A DNA stretch of 64,000 nucleotides from Bolinopsis microptera (lineage: Eukaryota > Ctenophora > Tentaculata > Lobata > Bolinopsidae), in assembly GCF_026151205.1 (NCBI RefSeq), contig NC_087078.1, positions 5,907,675-5,971,674 of the forward strand, read 5' to 3'. The notes under the pieces are model-generated. The model had not been told where the DNA came from. It did no database searches and saw only the letters and a list, made by a program, of their open reading frames with translations. The position numbers and the translations under genes are program-made. Shown here piece by piece: positions 34,412 through 47,200 of the stretch (position 1 is its first letter; each line of letters opens with the position of its first letter).

Positions 34412-36532
34412 TCACAGTGCTGGCAAGCACGACCGTTGCATTTATTGTGGGTATACTATGTTCCCCATTTACTATTATACCCCCTTTACTATTATACCCC
34501 CTTTACTATTATACCCCCTTTGGTACACGTTACAAGCCTCTTTTGTGCACGCGAAGCGTGCACTCCGGCCGGAGGCGGCGGCCGAAGGCCGCCGCCTCCG
34601 GCAGGAGTTTTTCAGGCATTAAGACTCATCGGAAGTCGTTCAGCAGATTTATTTTTAGTTCAAAACATTCTAATTTGATGTCAAAGATGACAGGAATAAA
34701 AAATAGTTATGTTGAGATTTTTAAGAAATTTGCATAAAATACTCGCCAGCACTGTTATACGAAATTCGGTAAAAAACCCAAAATCGCCATATTCAGGTGC
34801 CTTAAAAACCATCTTAAAATTGAGTTAGAGATCTGAAATTTTTCAGGGCGTCTAGACGTTGACCAAATCGACTGCAAAAAAAGTTTCAGGTTTCAGGAGC
34901 ATCGGGAAATGGGTTTTCTAGAACCCCTGTTTTACGATAGATTGTCGTGATACATACATACATACATATATATACATATACATATATTCAGGGATAGACG
35001 CTTTGCCAGTCAATTGTAGCCTGTATTTAGGTGTCCATAGATTTAAAAGTATAAAAGATACAGCCATTTCCGACCACAGGTCTTGCAAATAATTGTTTAC
35101 ACTTTAGTTTACATTGTATAAAAAAATTATTTGACGTCATAAACACCCCTTGATGACGTCATCAAGTTAACCGTTTTTAAAACTTGATTTTTGACAAAGT
35201 AATAACTTTTAAAATTAATTTTAAACCATTAAGGAGTAATTGTATTCAAAATCTGAGGAAATTTTCATCTTAGATAATTGTTCAAGCATTCTGAAAATCT
35301 ACCGGAAAGTTTTTCTAGCTTGCTCCTTCATAAAGATATTCGTCATTGAAGTTTGTGCTTTTTTGAAGAATTATTTTATAAAAACGTCAATTTTGCGATT
35401 TAGTATTCTCTGGTGTTGGGCCATGCCTTGGGTTGTGGAGCTCAGTTCAGCTTCCTATAGGTATAAATTGTGCATTAGGCTAGTTTTAAAGTTGAAAATC
35501 GAAAAGTTGCACACGTGGGGACACGCCCAAATTGATAGAAAATTGCTAAAATCACTGAAAATTGCTGTTTTCGTCATTTTCTGTCTACTTTAGAGTGCCG
35601 TTGTGATTACAGTTCTTCTTGAAATAATTTGAAACTTTGCATGCCTATTAAACTATATATAATACAATTACATGCAAAAATTTACGGCGATTCAATATTG
35701 GATGCGCACGCAACGTCCGCTCAAAGTTTGCACGTGCGAAAGGTGAGAATTTTGCTCATTCGTGATTTCCAACAAATTCTGCTTTGCCACGACAGTTTAA
35801 TGTCATTATATATGAATTTAATGCCAACTTGAATGAGTATTAAGTGGCATATTCAGTCAGTGATCGACCGATATGCTTCCCTAAACACAAGGAAATGTTT
35901 TTTAAAGGAAAAATTTCGAAATCGTTGAAACTTCCTCCTTATTAATGAATATATCAGTTTATGTTTCGACTTTATAAAGTACCCTGACATTATAATCAAA
36001 AAGAGATGATATTTTACCAAAACCCATAATCATGGGTAGAGTGGACCGCTGCCAGTGTCTCTCTTTCCCAAACAAAAGGAAATGATATTAATTTGATTGA
36101 CCGTTCTCAAATGCAAAATGATACCGAGAATGAAATCGGTCGCTCGCTTTTCCCATTCATTTACAATTGTAATACTAATAGATTAAGAAGAACTACCCCA
36201 AGGCAGCTGTACTCGGCAATGAAGATTCAATAAACTTCAGCTTGTTCAATAAGTAATAACTACCACCCTTGTCCCTTACCCCGAAATACTAGGTATCGAC
36301 CCGAACGCAACCCAAAGAGATTTTTACAGCATCTGATTGACATGTAATCAATCGAAAATTATTACAATTCGTAAGCCGTGAATGAATGGGAAAAGCGAGC
36401 GACCGATTTCATTCTCGGTATCATTTTGCATTTGAGAACGGTCAATCAAATTAATATCATTTCCTTTTGTTTGGGAAAGAGAGACACTGGCAGCGGTCCA
36501 CTCTACCCATGATTATGGGTTTTGGTAAAATA
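34412..36532 (-). repeat. Right arm of large near-perfect inverted repeat (tail MITE plus foldback unit)
   Basis: Exact-length inverted copy of 30017-32137. It comprises tail MITE 34412-34950, body 34951-36009 and foldback 36010-36532. The flanks outside both arms are unrelated beyond TATTTTACC, so the duplication ends at the element boundary on the outside and at TGTGA/TCACA on the inside. Confidence 0.88.
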
Positions 36533-37030
36533 CATAATACAAAATGTGCATCACCTCTTTCCTCTGCTGAGCGGATACTTACTATTAACTTATTAAAGTA
36601 AACAAATGTACCTACTACCTCACCTCCCCATGAGAATCCACATCAGCTATAGATTTAGTTTAGTATAGACTTTTATCAGTATCACATTATTATACATTTT
36701 GAATATTCACTGTGTACTCAAGCTTCCTGAATATTGTGCATAAAGAGTTTCTTTTTACTGTTACGTTGCCGGCATTGCAAACTAAATATCAAACCGCTAA
36801 CGTTAATACATTTAGTCGTCATGTTCAAATTACATACTTGTTGTTTCTATTGCGTAGAGCACAGCGGGGTCAGCGGGGCCCTACGTTACGCCACTGTTGG
36901 AGTTGCAGAGCACAGAGACTATGCAGTATTAGTAACCCTCCCAGTCCCATGCGAACCCCCCCCCCTCCCATGCGACCCCAACCACAAGTTTCTTAAAATG
37001 TTTGTCGCTTATTAAATGTCTTGCAGCTAA
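36533..37030. other. No gene recognised
   Basis: Two short overlapping open frames at 36712-37015 have no motif. Contains a C-rich stretch near 36957. Confidence 0.35.
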
Positions 37031-37035
37031 CCACC

Positions 37036-37145
37036 AGGCTTGTCCGCCGCCGCCGAACGCCGCCGCCGCCGGGTGATTTTGCCACGCCGAACGCCGCCGA
37101 TACACCCCGGCGTACATCGGCGTACGGCGTGCATTTTCTGACTTC
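37036..37145. mobile_element. GC-rich hAT-like terminal segment
   Basis: CAGGCTTGTCCGCCG at 37041 looks like a hAT terminal repeat start. The complement CGGACAAGCCTG ends a similar GCCGCCG-rich segment at about 50438-50526. The interior carries GGCGTAC inverted pairs. Confidence 0.45.
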
Positions 37146-37289
37146 AAAATAATTCTGTCTTCATTTGAAGATATATCAGTGTTACTGATAGCGATTAGCG
37201 GCTAGGGGCAACACACACATGATACACACTTTTAGCTAACTTAACAATATTGATTATCAGAAGAACTGAGCAGATACCTACTCATAAGT

Positions 37290-37700
37290 TTGACTGAAGA
37301 AGAAATTTTACAATTCGAACTTTTAAGATTTTGGGCCGATAGGCAAAAAACTTCCCTAATACTCTCAAACATAGTAAGAATAGTGCATTGTATACCTGCC
37401 AGTAGTGCGGAAATTGAAAGAACCTGGTCGGCTGCAGGTTTAATTCTTTCTAGTCAGCGATCTAGGATGAATGTTAAGAATTTCAAATCTATACACTGTT
37501 TTGTTCTAAAAACTATGATTTTGTTTCCAACAAAAAAGATTGAGAGATCCATTGATTTCAGCAATAATTTATTGTTTATGTATTTTACCTTAAATAAAAT
37601 AATTGTATCAATTTGTCTCAACTTTTATTTGATAGCAGATAATACCATAACAATATACCAACATCATTTGTTGAAGTCAAGTCTAAATTACCCAAATTAA
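37290..37700 (+). pseudogene. hAT transposase C-terminal dimerisation domain fragment
   Basis: The 136-codon frame contains CIPASSAEIERTWSAAGLIL and SSQRSRMNVKNFKSIHCFVLK, which is the conserved C-terminal dimerisation motif of hAT transposases (PxSSxxxERxFSxAG...Rxxl). Only this end is present; the catalytic part upstream is missing. The last 45 codons are hydrophobic and probably not part of the original protein. Together with the CAGGCTTG terminus at 37041 it marks an old hAT insertion. Confidence 0.75.
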
Positions 37701-37733
37701 GTACATGATCATATTCATATTTCATAGACCTCA

Positions 37734-38216
37734 ATTTGACCAAAACCCATAATCATGGGTAGAGTGTACCGCTGCCAGTGTCTCTCTTTTCCAAACAAAA
37801 GGAAATGATATTAATTTGAATAACCGTCCGCAAATGCAAATTGATACCGAGAATGAAATCGGTCGCTCGCTTTTTCTAATCAATAAGCTTTATTACCAAT
37901 TACAATTCGTAAGCCGTGATCGAATGGAAAAAGCGAGCGACCGATTTCATTCTCGGTATCAATTTGCATTTGCGGACGGTTATTCAAATTAATATCATTT
38001 CCTTTTGTTTGGAAAAGAGAGACACTGGCAGCGGTACACTCTACCCATGATTATGGGTTTTGGTCAAATATCATCTCTTTTTGATTATAATGTCAGGATA
38101 ATTTACAAAGCCGAAATGTAAACTAATAACTTCATTAATATTTATATTAATAATTAGGAGGTAATTTCATCGATTTCGAAATTTTACCTGACTAAATATG
38201 GCACTTTTTACTCATT
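37734..38216 (+). mobile_element. Foldback-plus-body unit, copy 5, part before the LTR element
   Basis: Foldback 37734-38069 with GAATAACCGTCCGC in the left arm and GCGGACGGTTATTC in the right, then the start of the body up to CTCATT at 38216. The body resumes at 42449 after the LTR element (ATTCAAGTTGGCATTAAATT). Confidence 0.8.
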
Positions 38217-38590
38217 TGTTATAGATTGAATCGAGCTAGTTCCTAGCTCTCTCCTGATTCTTCTAGAACCTTCCACGAGGACCAAATATCTCTTGATATT
38301 TACGGGTTAAACCACTAGTCCGTAAAGAGGACAGTTAAAACCACTAGTTCGTAGAGAGGATAGTTAAACAACGGTTAACTACCTTGTTTTAATTATAAAC
38401 TTAGACCTCTCCGAAACATGTAGGTTTAGCGTAAGGGTCAAGGTTCTGCGATCTTAGTTTGTTCATTATTACAATTATTCTGATTTTACCATCATACTAT
38501 CTTTCGCTTGAACTTCGAGTATCTATCTATTCTCCACGCACCGGTGATAACAGATTGGCGACGAGGATAAAACGGCGACGAGAATAAAAC

Positions 38591-39199
38591 ATGGACGACA
38601 CGAAGCCACCAAAAGATATGCCCTTGTCGACAGGTAAGATTCAAGCTGTTACAGACCAGATGAGTCGTATTTCAATCATAGGTAAACCCCGCCAGTTTGT
38701 ATACGGCGATAACTTTCATCAGTTTTGCGATCGGTTCACGGAATACGTAACCATAAATGAGTTAAAGAAAAACCTTGACATGATATTTCTATCCTTGGTC
38801 GACAATAGAACACACGCATCTTTGAAATCCGTAGAATTGGATGATGATGATAAAGCCGATGCAGCTAAATTATGCAATGCTTTTAAGAATGCCATAAATC
38901 CGGTCGTAAGCAATGCAAATGCTCTTGCAAAATTATATAATCTAAAGCAAAAGAGCCATGAATCCATTGACTATTATAATTATAGACTTGGTATCATAGC
39001 CCAGAATCTAAATTTTTCTCCATCTGACCTTACAAGTCATAAATTAGAAGCTTTCATACAAGGCCTTAGAAACATTGCCATAAAAATAGAAATTGTCAGA
39101 GACAGAAAGAACTTAACATATGACAAGGCAGTAAGTAGTGCCAAATCTCTCGAGGCTTTCTTCATTGAAGATAACAAAAATAATTCGGACGATACATAA
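38591..39199 (+). CDS. Gag-like capsid protein of the LTR element
   Basis: 202 codons from an ATG 38 bp after the left LTR. It is rich in predicted helices, with the order expected of a Ty3-like capsid: QFVYGDNFHQFCDRFTEYV, LKKNLDMIFLSLVDNRTHASL, then NALAKLYNLKQKSHESIDYY and LEAFIQGLRN. No zinc knuckle. A TAA ends it, but the same frame stays open behind it and reads into an Arg/Ser-rich stretch (39200-39448: RARNRSRNRSMNR, SSRSRSRSVSH). A readthrough product with an RS nucleocapsid-like tail is therefore possible. Its role would be to form the particle that packages the RNA. Confidence 0.7.
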   Translation: MDDTKPPKDMPLSTGKIQAVTDQMSRISIIGKPRQFVYGDNFHQFCDRFTEYVTINELKKNLDMIFLSLVDNRTHASLKSVELDDDDKADAAKLCNAFKNAINPVVSNANALAKLYNLKQKSHESIDYYNYRLGIIAQNLNFSPSDLTSHKLEAFIQGLRNIAIKIEIVRDRKNLTYDKAVSSAKSLEAFFIEDNKNNSDDT

Positions 39200-39728
39200 A
39201 TTAAAAATATCCGTAATAGCAACGTGAGTAGATCAGCAGGTCCGTCAGGCCATAGAGCAAGGAATAGATCGAGAAATAGATCAATGAATCGTTACAGTTC
39301 TAGATCTAGATCAAGATCAGTGAGTCATATTGATTCTGATAATAGCAGGAACCATTCGAAATCTCGGTCCAGAGATAGAAAAAAAAATCTTCGTGATCGT
39401 TCTAGATCAAGCTCCTACCCTGAATCATTTCGTACAGATTCAAAATGAGATAGATATATCGACTGGCACGGGACAACATATTGCCCCAGAACCTGGTACT
39501 GCAGTGAGTCAACCAGGCCATCATTCGCCCGATAACACTATCCCATTGACCGGCATAACTAGCACGGAAGTAGACCCTAAGAGCTCAAATGAAGCTTATG
39601 TATATGAGAGGTTAGCAAGGAATAACCCAAGGGCTACTAGAAGTCTACCTATTGATAGGTTTGATTATCGTCATGACCACGTGACGGTCAATAAAAAGTA
39701 CAACAAGAAAAATGAAGTGAGTACTTGA
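39200..39728 (+). CDS. RS-rich and overlapping frame downstream of gag
   Basis: The gag frame after the stop encodes about 83 residues dominated by RS/RN dipeptides and ends at TGA 39446-39448. An overlapping frame (about 39395-39718) encodes a non-repetitive segment (STGTGQHIAPEPGTAVS, then YERLARNNPRATRSLPIDRF). It ends at AATGAA|GTGAGT, which looks like a splice donor. RS tails bind RNA and could replace the usual zinc knuckle. Splicing or frameshifting between the two frames cannot be decided from sequence. Confidence 0.45.
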
Positions 39729-40054
39729 TTACTGTAATTCTGCAGATGTGTGAGTTTCTAAACTAGCAACGAAGTCGTATGATACTATTTCTCGGATATA
39801 ATTTTAGGTGTGCCCTGAGCGCTCGGGTACCTTTTAAACCGATTAATCAGTTATGATCATATTATCGAAGACTTCTTTTAATCATGATACTCTGCTAGTT
39901 TTAGTACTTTAGCCAGTTAAACTTTATAATTTATATTTATACAACTAGTTTAAATCACTTTCTGGCATACTCACACCGCCATATTAATTAAGTATAAATG
40001 GCGTGTAGCAGGATATTACAATTACAATTATATATTACAAGGTCAATCTAATAA

Positions 40055-40868
40055 ATGACTATTTCCCCCGTTCGTAACAAAAAATATTCTTCCAGAGAAA
40101 GAAGAGCCCGGACCCCAGGCAGTAACGAACGGAGAGGCCGCAACGATAGAAGAGGAAGCGACAACAGAAGAGGCAGCAGTGACAGGACCAGCAACAGAGA
40201 CAGAAGGAGCAGCAGAGACAGAAGGAGCAGCAGAGACAGAAGGAGCAGCAGAGAAGGAGCTCATAGAGTCACTAGAGAGCGTCACCGTAATGGAGACTGA
40301 TAGCCCCGCAGACGGAGATAACCCCGCAGACGGAGATAACCCCGCAGACGGAGATAGCCCCGCAAACGGAGAGACCTTGGTGTCAGTGAACGTGACAAGT
40401 CAGGCCTTGCTGCCAGCTAACAAAAGTGATAAGAAAAGACCTTTGAACGATTTAGCTAAATATCATGGTCATACTCAATCACAGAAAGCTTCAAAACTGA
40501 TGGAAGCGATCTCTGATAAACAAACAACTAATCATATGATTCAACTAGGTGCCCCTGAGCAAGCGAGGCTACGGAAGCACGAGGCCATATGGGCCGGCAT
40601 GTGCCCCTGGAGCCCTGGGCACAAACCCCGCCTTCAAACTTCTTTAAACCGGGGTATCACCCTCTCGCCATGCTGTGGCGGAAAAACCCCATACATCCCT
40701 GTCCACGCATTCGCGTCCATAGCGGACCAGAACGAGATCAGAAAAGATCTCCTGGGGATCTGGAACCCCAAAAAACTACTGGAAAGGACTGAGACCATAG
40801 AAGCGGAACAATATTTCCACCTTGCTATGGTGGACCGCCAACAGCAGGTGGGAGTAAGTCCTTTGTGA
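40055..40868 (+). CDS. Two overlapping frames sharing 18-bp repeats in the LTR element
   Basis: Frame one, 40055-40300, encodes an Arg/Ser-rich protein (RDRRSS repeated three times). Frame two, 40179-40868, encodes TEGAAE repeats from the same bases, then four PADGDN-type repeats (18-bp units at about 40303-40360). A non-repetitive domain follows (KYHGHTQSQKASKLMEAISD, MCPWSPGHKP, LSPCCGGKTPYIPVHAFASI, DLLGIWNPKKLLERTETIEA). No family recognised. The 18-bp unit length keeps both frames open. Confidence 0.45.
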
Positions 40869-41045
40869 CATATCCCTACATCAAAGTATTGTAGTCCTTT
40901 GTGACATATCCCTACATCAAAGTATTGTAGTCCTTTGTGACATATCCCTACATCAAAGTATTGTAGTCCTTTGTGACATATCCCTACATCAAAGTATTTT
41001 AGTCCTTTGTGACATATCCCTATATCAAAATAATTTAGTCCTTTG
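40855..41045. repeat. 36-bp tandem repeat, about five copies
   Basis: Unit GTAGTCCTTTGTGACATATC plus CCTACATCAAAGTATT. The last copies are diverged. It lies in the non-coding 3' half of the LTR element. Confidence 0.85.
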
Positions 41046-41310
41046 AGACATATATTCTATATATTATAATATAACACTGTTACTTTTGTAATATATCACT
41101 ATTAATTTTACTACCTTGGTGCAGTTATCAAAAATGCGTCTATTCATTTCTTGAAAAATAAAAACCAAAAACAACATACGATTGTAAGAATCATAAATCA
41201 AAATATAATTGAGGTGTCGATCATATTAGATCATAATTGGGAATTCCACAAAATCTATGTTGATTATACCCTTCTTCTATGGACCCTTACCCACATGTTA
41301 CTACCGCTCT

Positions 41311-41640
41311 ATTGAAGCCCTGCACATTACTTCTTCTCTACTGAAGTCCTAAACGTCACTCCTGCTAACTATTGAAGCCCTACACATTACTTCTTCTCTA
41401 CTGAAGTCCTAAACGTCACTCCTGCTAGCTATTGAAGCCCTACACATTACTTCTTCTCTACTGAAGTCCTATAAAACGTCACTCCTGCTAGCTATTGAAG
41501 CCCTACACATTACTTCTTTTCTACTGAAGTCCTAAACGTGACTCCTGCTCTATTGAAGCCCTGCACATTACTTCTTCTCCACCGAAGTCCTAAACGTCAC
41601 TTCCGCTCTCATGAAGCCCTGAAAATTTCTCCTGCATTTA
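41311..41640. repeat. About 58-bp tandem repeat, five to six copies
   Basis: Unit built from TATTGAAGCCCTACACATTA, CTTCTTCTCTACTGAAGTCC and TAAACGTCACTCCTGC. Copies vary by small indels. Also inside the LTR element; beyond it, to 42112, I see no gene. Confidence 0.85.
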
Positions 41641-42448
41641 CCTTACTTAGTCCTTAGAAGACACTAATAGAGCCCACATCACCCCAAAGACCTTGAAGAT
41701 CTAAGTTGACAATAGTTGGGTGAAAGACTTACCTTCTGGATCAACCGTCATACTAAAGCTTAACTAACAAGAATAGACACGATCCTAGTTGAAGAACATC
41801 AGCTCACGCCAACAACGGCTAATTGAAATAATTCTAAATGGACAATCCGAAAACTATAGTTTTTTAATAAATAAAATAACAGACTGGAGAAGATAAAATT
41901 TCCTTGAAGACCAACGAACAATTCGTGTAAATTATTTTTAATAGAATATGGAGAAGAATTGAATCTGTGAATTCGTGTTAACATTTGATTTTCAATATGT
42001 GAGATATTTGTGACAAGACCCATAGCTTGTTTTTCAAAATTGTGGACGTATAATAAAAACCCCGTAAAGATTTTATCTACCAATAAAATCTTTTTCTGTG
42101 TCCGTAGGGATCTGTTATAGATTGAATCGAGCTAGTTCCTAGCTCTCTCCTGATTCTTCTAGAACCTTCCACGAGGACCAAATATCTCTTGATATTTACG
42201 GGTTAAACCACTAGTCCGTAAAGAGGACAGTTAAAACCACTAGTTCGTAGAGAGGATAGTTAAACAACGGTTAACTACCTTGTTTTAATTATAAACTTAG
42301 ACCTCTCCGAAACATGTAGGTTTAGCGTAAGGGTCAAGGTTCTGCGATCTTAGTTTGTTCATTATTCCAATTATTCTGATTTTACCATCATACTATCTTT
42401 CGCTTGAACTTCGAGTATCTATCTATTCTCCACGCACCGGTGATAACA

Positions 42449-43292
42449 CATTCAAGTTGGCATTAAATTCATATATAATTCCATTTAAATATCGCGGGAA
42501 AGCAGAATTTATTCGAAATCACGAATGAGCAAAATTCTCACCTTTCGCACGTGCAAACTTTGAGCGGACGTTGCGTGCGCATACAATATTGAATCACCGT
42601 AAATTTTTGCATAGCAGTATTTTATATATAGTTTAATAAGCATGCAAAGTTTCAAAAGATTTCATATAGAACTTGGATCACAACGGGACTCCAAAGTTGA
42701 TAAAAATGGTGAAAACAGCAATTTTCAGTAATTTTAGCAATTTTCTATCAATTTGGGCGTGTCCCCACGTGTGTAACTTTTCGATTTTTAACTTTAAAAC
42801 TAGCCTATAACACAATTTAGACCTTTAGGAAGCACAATCGAGCTCCACAACCCAAGGGATAGCCCAACACCAGAGAATACTAATTCACAACTTTTGTATT
42901 TTTATAAAATTATTCTTCAAAAAAGCACTAACTTCAATAGCGAATATCTTTATGAAGGAGCAAGGTAGGAAAATTTTCCGGTAGATTTTCAGAATGCTTG
43001 AACAATTATCTAAAGTGAAAATGTCCTCAGATTTTGAATAAAATTACTCCTTAATGGTTTAAAATCGATTTGAAAAGTTGTTATTTTGTTAAAAACCAAG
43101 TTTTAAAAACACTTAACTTGATGACGTCATCAAGTGATGATGATGACGTTAAATTATTTTTTGATATAATGGAAACTGGATTGTAAACGATTATCTTCAA
43201 GACCTGTGGTTCAAAATGACTGTATCTTTTATACTTTTGAATCTACGGACACTTGAATGTAGGCTATAATTGACTGCAAAAGCGTCTATATA
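42449..43292 (+). mobile_element. Body of foldback unit copy 5, resumed after the LTR element
   Basis: Continues from ATTCAAGTTGGC to GCGTCTATATAT, includes CTTGATGACGTCATCAAG near 43118-43135, and joins head-to-tail to copy 6. Confidence 0.8.
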
Positions 43293-44254
43293 TATTTGAC
43301 CAAAACCCATAATCATGGGTAGAGTGTACCGCTGCCAGTGTCTCTCTTTTCCAAACAAAAGGAAATGATATTAATTTGAGGAACCGTCCGCAAATGCAAT
43401 TTGATACCGAGAATGAAATCGGTCGCTCGCTTTTCCCATTCATTCACGGCTTACGAATTGTAATAAAGCTTATTAAATGGGAAAAGCGAGCGACCGATTT
43501 CATTCTCGGTATCAAATTGCATTTGCGGACGGTTCCTCAAATTAATATCATTTCCTTTTGTTTGGAAAAGAGAGACACTGGCAGCGGTTCACTCTACCCA
43601 TGATTATGGGTTTTGGTCAAATATCATCTCTTTTTGATTATAATGTTAGGATAATTTACACAGTCGAAACTTCATTAATAAAGAGGTAATTTCAACGATT
43701 TCGAAATTCTGCCTTTGAAAACGTTTCCTTGTGTTTAGGTAGGTATATCTGTCGATAACCGACTGACTATGGCACTTTTTACTCATTCAAGTTGGTATTA
43801 AATTCATATATAATGCCATTTAAATATCGTGGAAAGCAGAATATATTCGAAATCACGAATGAGCAAAATTCTCACCTTTCGCACGTGCAAACTTTGAGCG
43901 GACGTTGCGTGCGCATACAATATTGAATCACCGTCATAGTGGTATTTAATATATAGTTTGATAAGCATGCAAAGTTTCAGAAGATTTCATAAAGAACTTG
44001 GATCACAACGGGAGTCCAAAGTTGATAAAAATCGTGAAAATCGAAATTTTTAGTGATTTTAGCTATTTTAAATGAATTTGGGCGTGTCCCCACGTGTGCA
44101 ACTTTTCGATTTTTAACTTTAAAACTAGCCTATAACACAATTTAGACCTTTAAGAAGCAAAATTGAGCTACACAACCCAAGGGATGGCCCAACACCAGAG
44201 AATACTAATTCACAACTTTTGTGTTTTTATAAAATTATTCTTCAAAAAAGCACT
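43293..44254 (+). mobile_element. Foldback-plus-body unit, copy 6, part before the RLE retrotransposon
   Basis: Foldback 43293-43623 with GAGGAACCGTCCGC arms, then body up to the insertion point. The body resumes at 47366 and runs to about 48044, interrupted again by the Helitron at 47591-47901. Confidence 0.8.
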
Positions 44255-47200
44255 AACTTCAATAGTAAAAAACCCACCTATCTCGATCCTAACGTTACGT
44301 GTGTTTGAGTTGCTTTTTTACATAGTTTCATTCATTGGACAGTACTCTCCTTTGGATGAAATGCTGGAATCGTGCCAGGTTTCAGACACAGCGATTCGAA
44401 TACATCTGCAACGGACTCCGTATTTACCATCTCCAATAAAAAGTGAGCATGATGACATACCAGCAGAATGTACGGAGTTTAAAGAACAAATTGACAGTTG
44501 CTATGAGGAAATTGTACACTGGAAAAAGAATATTTTTGAGCCCCCAACATGTAAGATAGGGAGGGAATTTGTAAAGGAATTATCTACGTGGCTTGAACAT
44601 TTTAATATAGGATCAGTTTATCAGTGTTCATCAATCAAAACATTTATTGTCCTTCCTGCTCTGCTTCTGCAAAAGCCATCCGCAAAAAGTAAAAAAGCTG
44701 AACATAAAGTCCTGTTGAAAAAACGGTTAGAATTATGGAGGCAGGGGAATATTTCTGCACTTATGAGGGAAGCAAGAACTATACAACGACAACTAGCGAG
44801 GAGCTCTCGGAAGCAAGAAAAGGATTGTGCGAGAAAATTTGCCAACCTCATGTTTGAAGGGAAAGTCAGCTCTGCGGTGCGCATGTTGTGTGATAACGAT
44901 AACAAAGGAATACTAGAAATGTCTACAGAGACTATGGACCAGCTATTGAAGAAGCATCCAGAACCAATGCCTATAGTGGAGAATAGTTTACTTTTTGGAC
45001 CGATCGAGGAAATAGAAGAATCGTTGTTTTATAATATAGACGAGACAATGGTATTTAGGGCGGCAAAATTTACTAACGGTTCTGCTGGACCATCACAAAC
45101 TGATGCTGATTTTTTTAGATTCATTTTGACGCATAAGAATTTTAAAGAAGAGGGAAAGAAACTGAGAGATGAGATTGCTAAGTTTGCAAGGTTGATCGCG
45201 TCAAAACCGTATAATCCTGATCTGTTGGACTCCTACGTTAACAGTAGACTCATCCCGCTTAACAAGTGCCCAGGGGTGAGGCCAATAGGAATAGGGGAAA
45301 CTTTTAGACGAATAGTGGGAAAATGTTTGAGTTGGGAATTGAAAACAGTGATCCAAGTTGCTGCTGGACCACTGCAGGTTTGTACAGGACTAAAAAGTGG
45401 ATCGGAAGCGGCAGTACATTACATGCGGGAGCAATTCGAAACAGAATCTGCAGAAGCAGTGATTTTAGTTGACGCCAGTAACGCTTTTAATTCTGTTAAC
45501 AGACAAGCTCTCTTACACAACGTGAGAGTACTATGCCCGGAGTTGAGCATGATTGCAATCAACATGTACCGGAAACCATGCCGGCTATTTGTTGGGGGAG
45601 CTGAAATCCCGAGTCGGGAGGGTACAACCCAGGGCGATAACCTGGCAATGTCGCTTTTTGCCATTGCAACTCTACCAGTACTACGGAAATTAGAAGATCA
45701 CGAAAAAGTGGCACAAGTATGGTTAGCAGATGACGCCACAGGAGTGGGTACTCTTCACGCACTTTTAGGATGGTGGAAAGATATCATTGAAGAAGGACTT
45801 AAGTATGGCTACTTCGTGAACCAGGAGAAATCTTGCTTAATCCTGAAAAATCCTGAACATTTACATACAGCTCAGGAAATATTTTCCGATTGCAATATAG
45901 ATATCAGAATAGATGGTCAAAGGCATTTAGGAGCTGTGCTGGGGACGCCTGAATTCAAGGATACCTACATTAACAACCTTGTAGTCGAGTGGAGTGATAT
46001 GCTAAAAAAGTTAGTACAGTTTGCCAAATCACAGCCTCAGGCAGCCTACGCTTGTTTTACGCACGGTGTCCGCCACAAATTTACATATTTTATGAGGACA
46101 CTAGATATCAGCTCTTATATGGGCCCTCTTGACAAAATAATCACTCATGAGCTTATTCCAACTATATTTGGTTGTCCAGTATTTCCTATACACCGAGAGC
46201 TTATGTCATTACCATTAAAGAACGGAGGTATGGGAATGCCACAGTTGGAGTATCTAGCGAAAAGAGAACATGCTGCATCGCTTTTGGTAACCCGGGGACT
46301 GGTAAATTCCATGAAAGGAAAATCTCTTGCTACAACTGACACGGAATCGAGAGATGAGCTTCAAGATATGTTAAAACAGCGTGTTTTGGAATATAAAGAA
46401 CAACAAGAGGAGATACTTAAAAAGGTTGACAAGAAGACTGCAAGGATTTTGGAGCAGATTAGCGAACCAGGGAGCTCAAATTGGCTCTCATGTCTACCAC
46501 TAAGAAAACATGGTTTCGTTCTAAATAAATCTGAATTTAGGGATTCTATCAGATTGCGATACAACTTAGATCTGGATCGTTTACCTTCACACTGTCCATG
46601 TGGAAAAAAGTTTGATGTGAACCATTCTCTAAATTGCCATCTTGGTGGCTACATCATTATCAGACACAACGAAATTAGGGATTTTTTAGGAGGCTTGTTG
46701 AAGACGGTTTGCTCGGACGTGGAAGTTGAACCTCAGCTTCAAGAACTAGAAGGAGAGCAGTTCACGAGGTCTTCGACACTTACGGGTGACCAGGCGAGAC
46801 CGGATATAAAAGCTCGTGGTTTCTATAGGGCAGGCCAAGTGGCTTTTTTCGATGTTAAGGTAATTAATCCTAATTCTAATTCCTACCTTCAACATTCGAC
46901 AAAGAAAGTCATGGAGAATGCCGAGAAACAGAAATCCAGATGTTACAACGAAAGGATTTTAAATGTAGAGCACGGATCATTTGCTCCATTAATCTACTCA
47001 GTGACGGGTGGCATGGGACCGCAGGCTAAGACGTTCGAGAAACTACTATGCAATAAACTTGCATATAAACAAAAACAGAATTACAACGATATTATTAATT
47101 ATTATCGGTGTAAGTTATCTTTTTTAATTAGAAAAATGATTTTATTATGTATAAGAGGATCTAGAAAAACCTTAAATAGAACTGTAGAATTATCTAACAT

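Larger units (their letters stand above)
38217..42448 (+). mobile_element. Gag-only LTR retrotransposon with near-identical LTRs
   Basis: The LTRs 38217-38552 and 42113-42448 are both 336 bp, begin TGTTATAG and end GATAACA. I saw one difference (A at 38471, C at 42367). They are flanked by CATT at 38213-38216 and 42449-42452, a 4-bp target duplication confirmed by the empty-site sequence in other units. TGGCGACGAGGAT, 3 bp after the left LTR, is the likely primer-binding site. The interior carries a gag-like ORF and RS-rich frames but no protease, RT, RNase H or integrase. It therefore resembles a non-autonomous TR-GAG type element that depends on an autonomous relative. High LTR identity implies a young insertion. 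Confidence 0.88.

Noticed and set aside
40855..41640. Regular repeats that could be read as a CRISPR array
   Set aside because: Units are directly adjacent without unique spacers, inside a eukaryotic LTR element.
44163..44360. Upstream extension of the RLE retrotransposon ORF
   Set aside because: The part up to 44269 is host repeat outside the target duplication, so it cannot be part of the element protein; the next stretch has no ATG until 44361.
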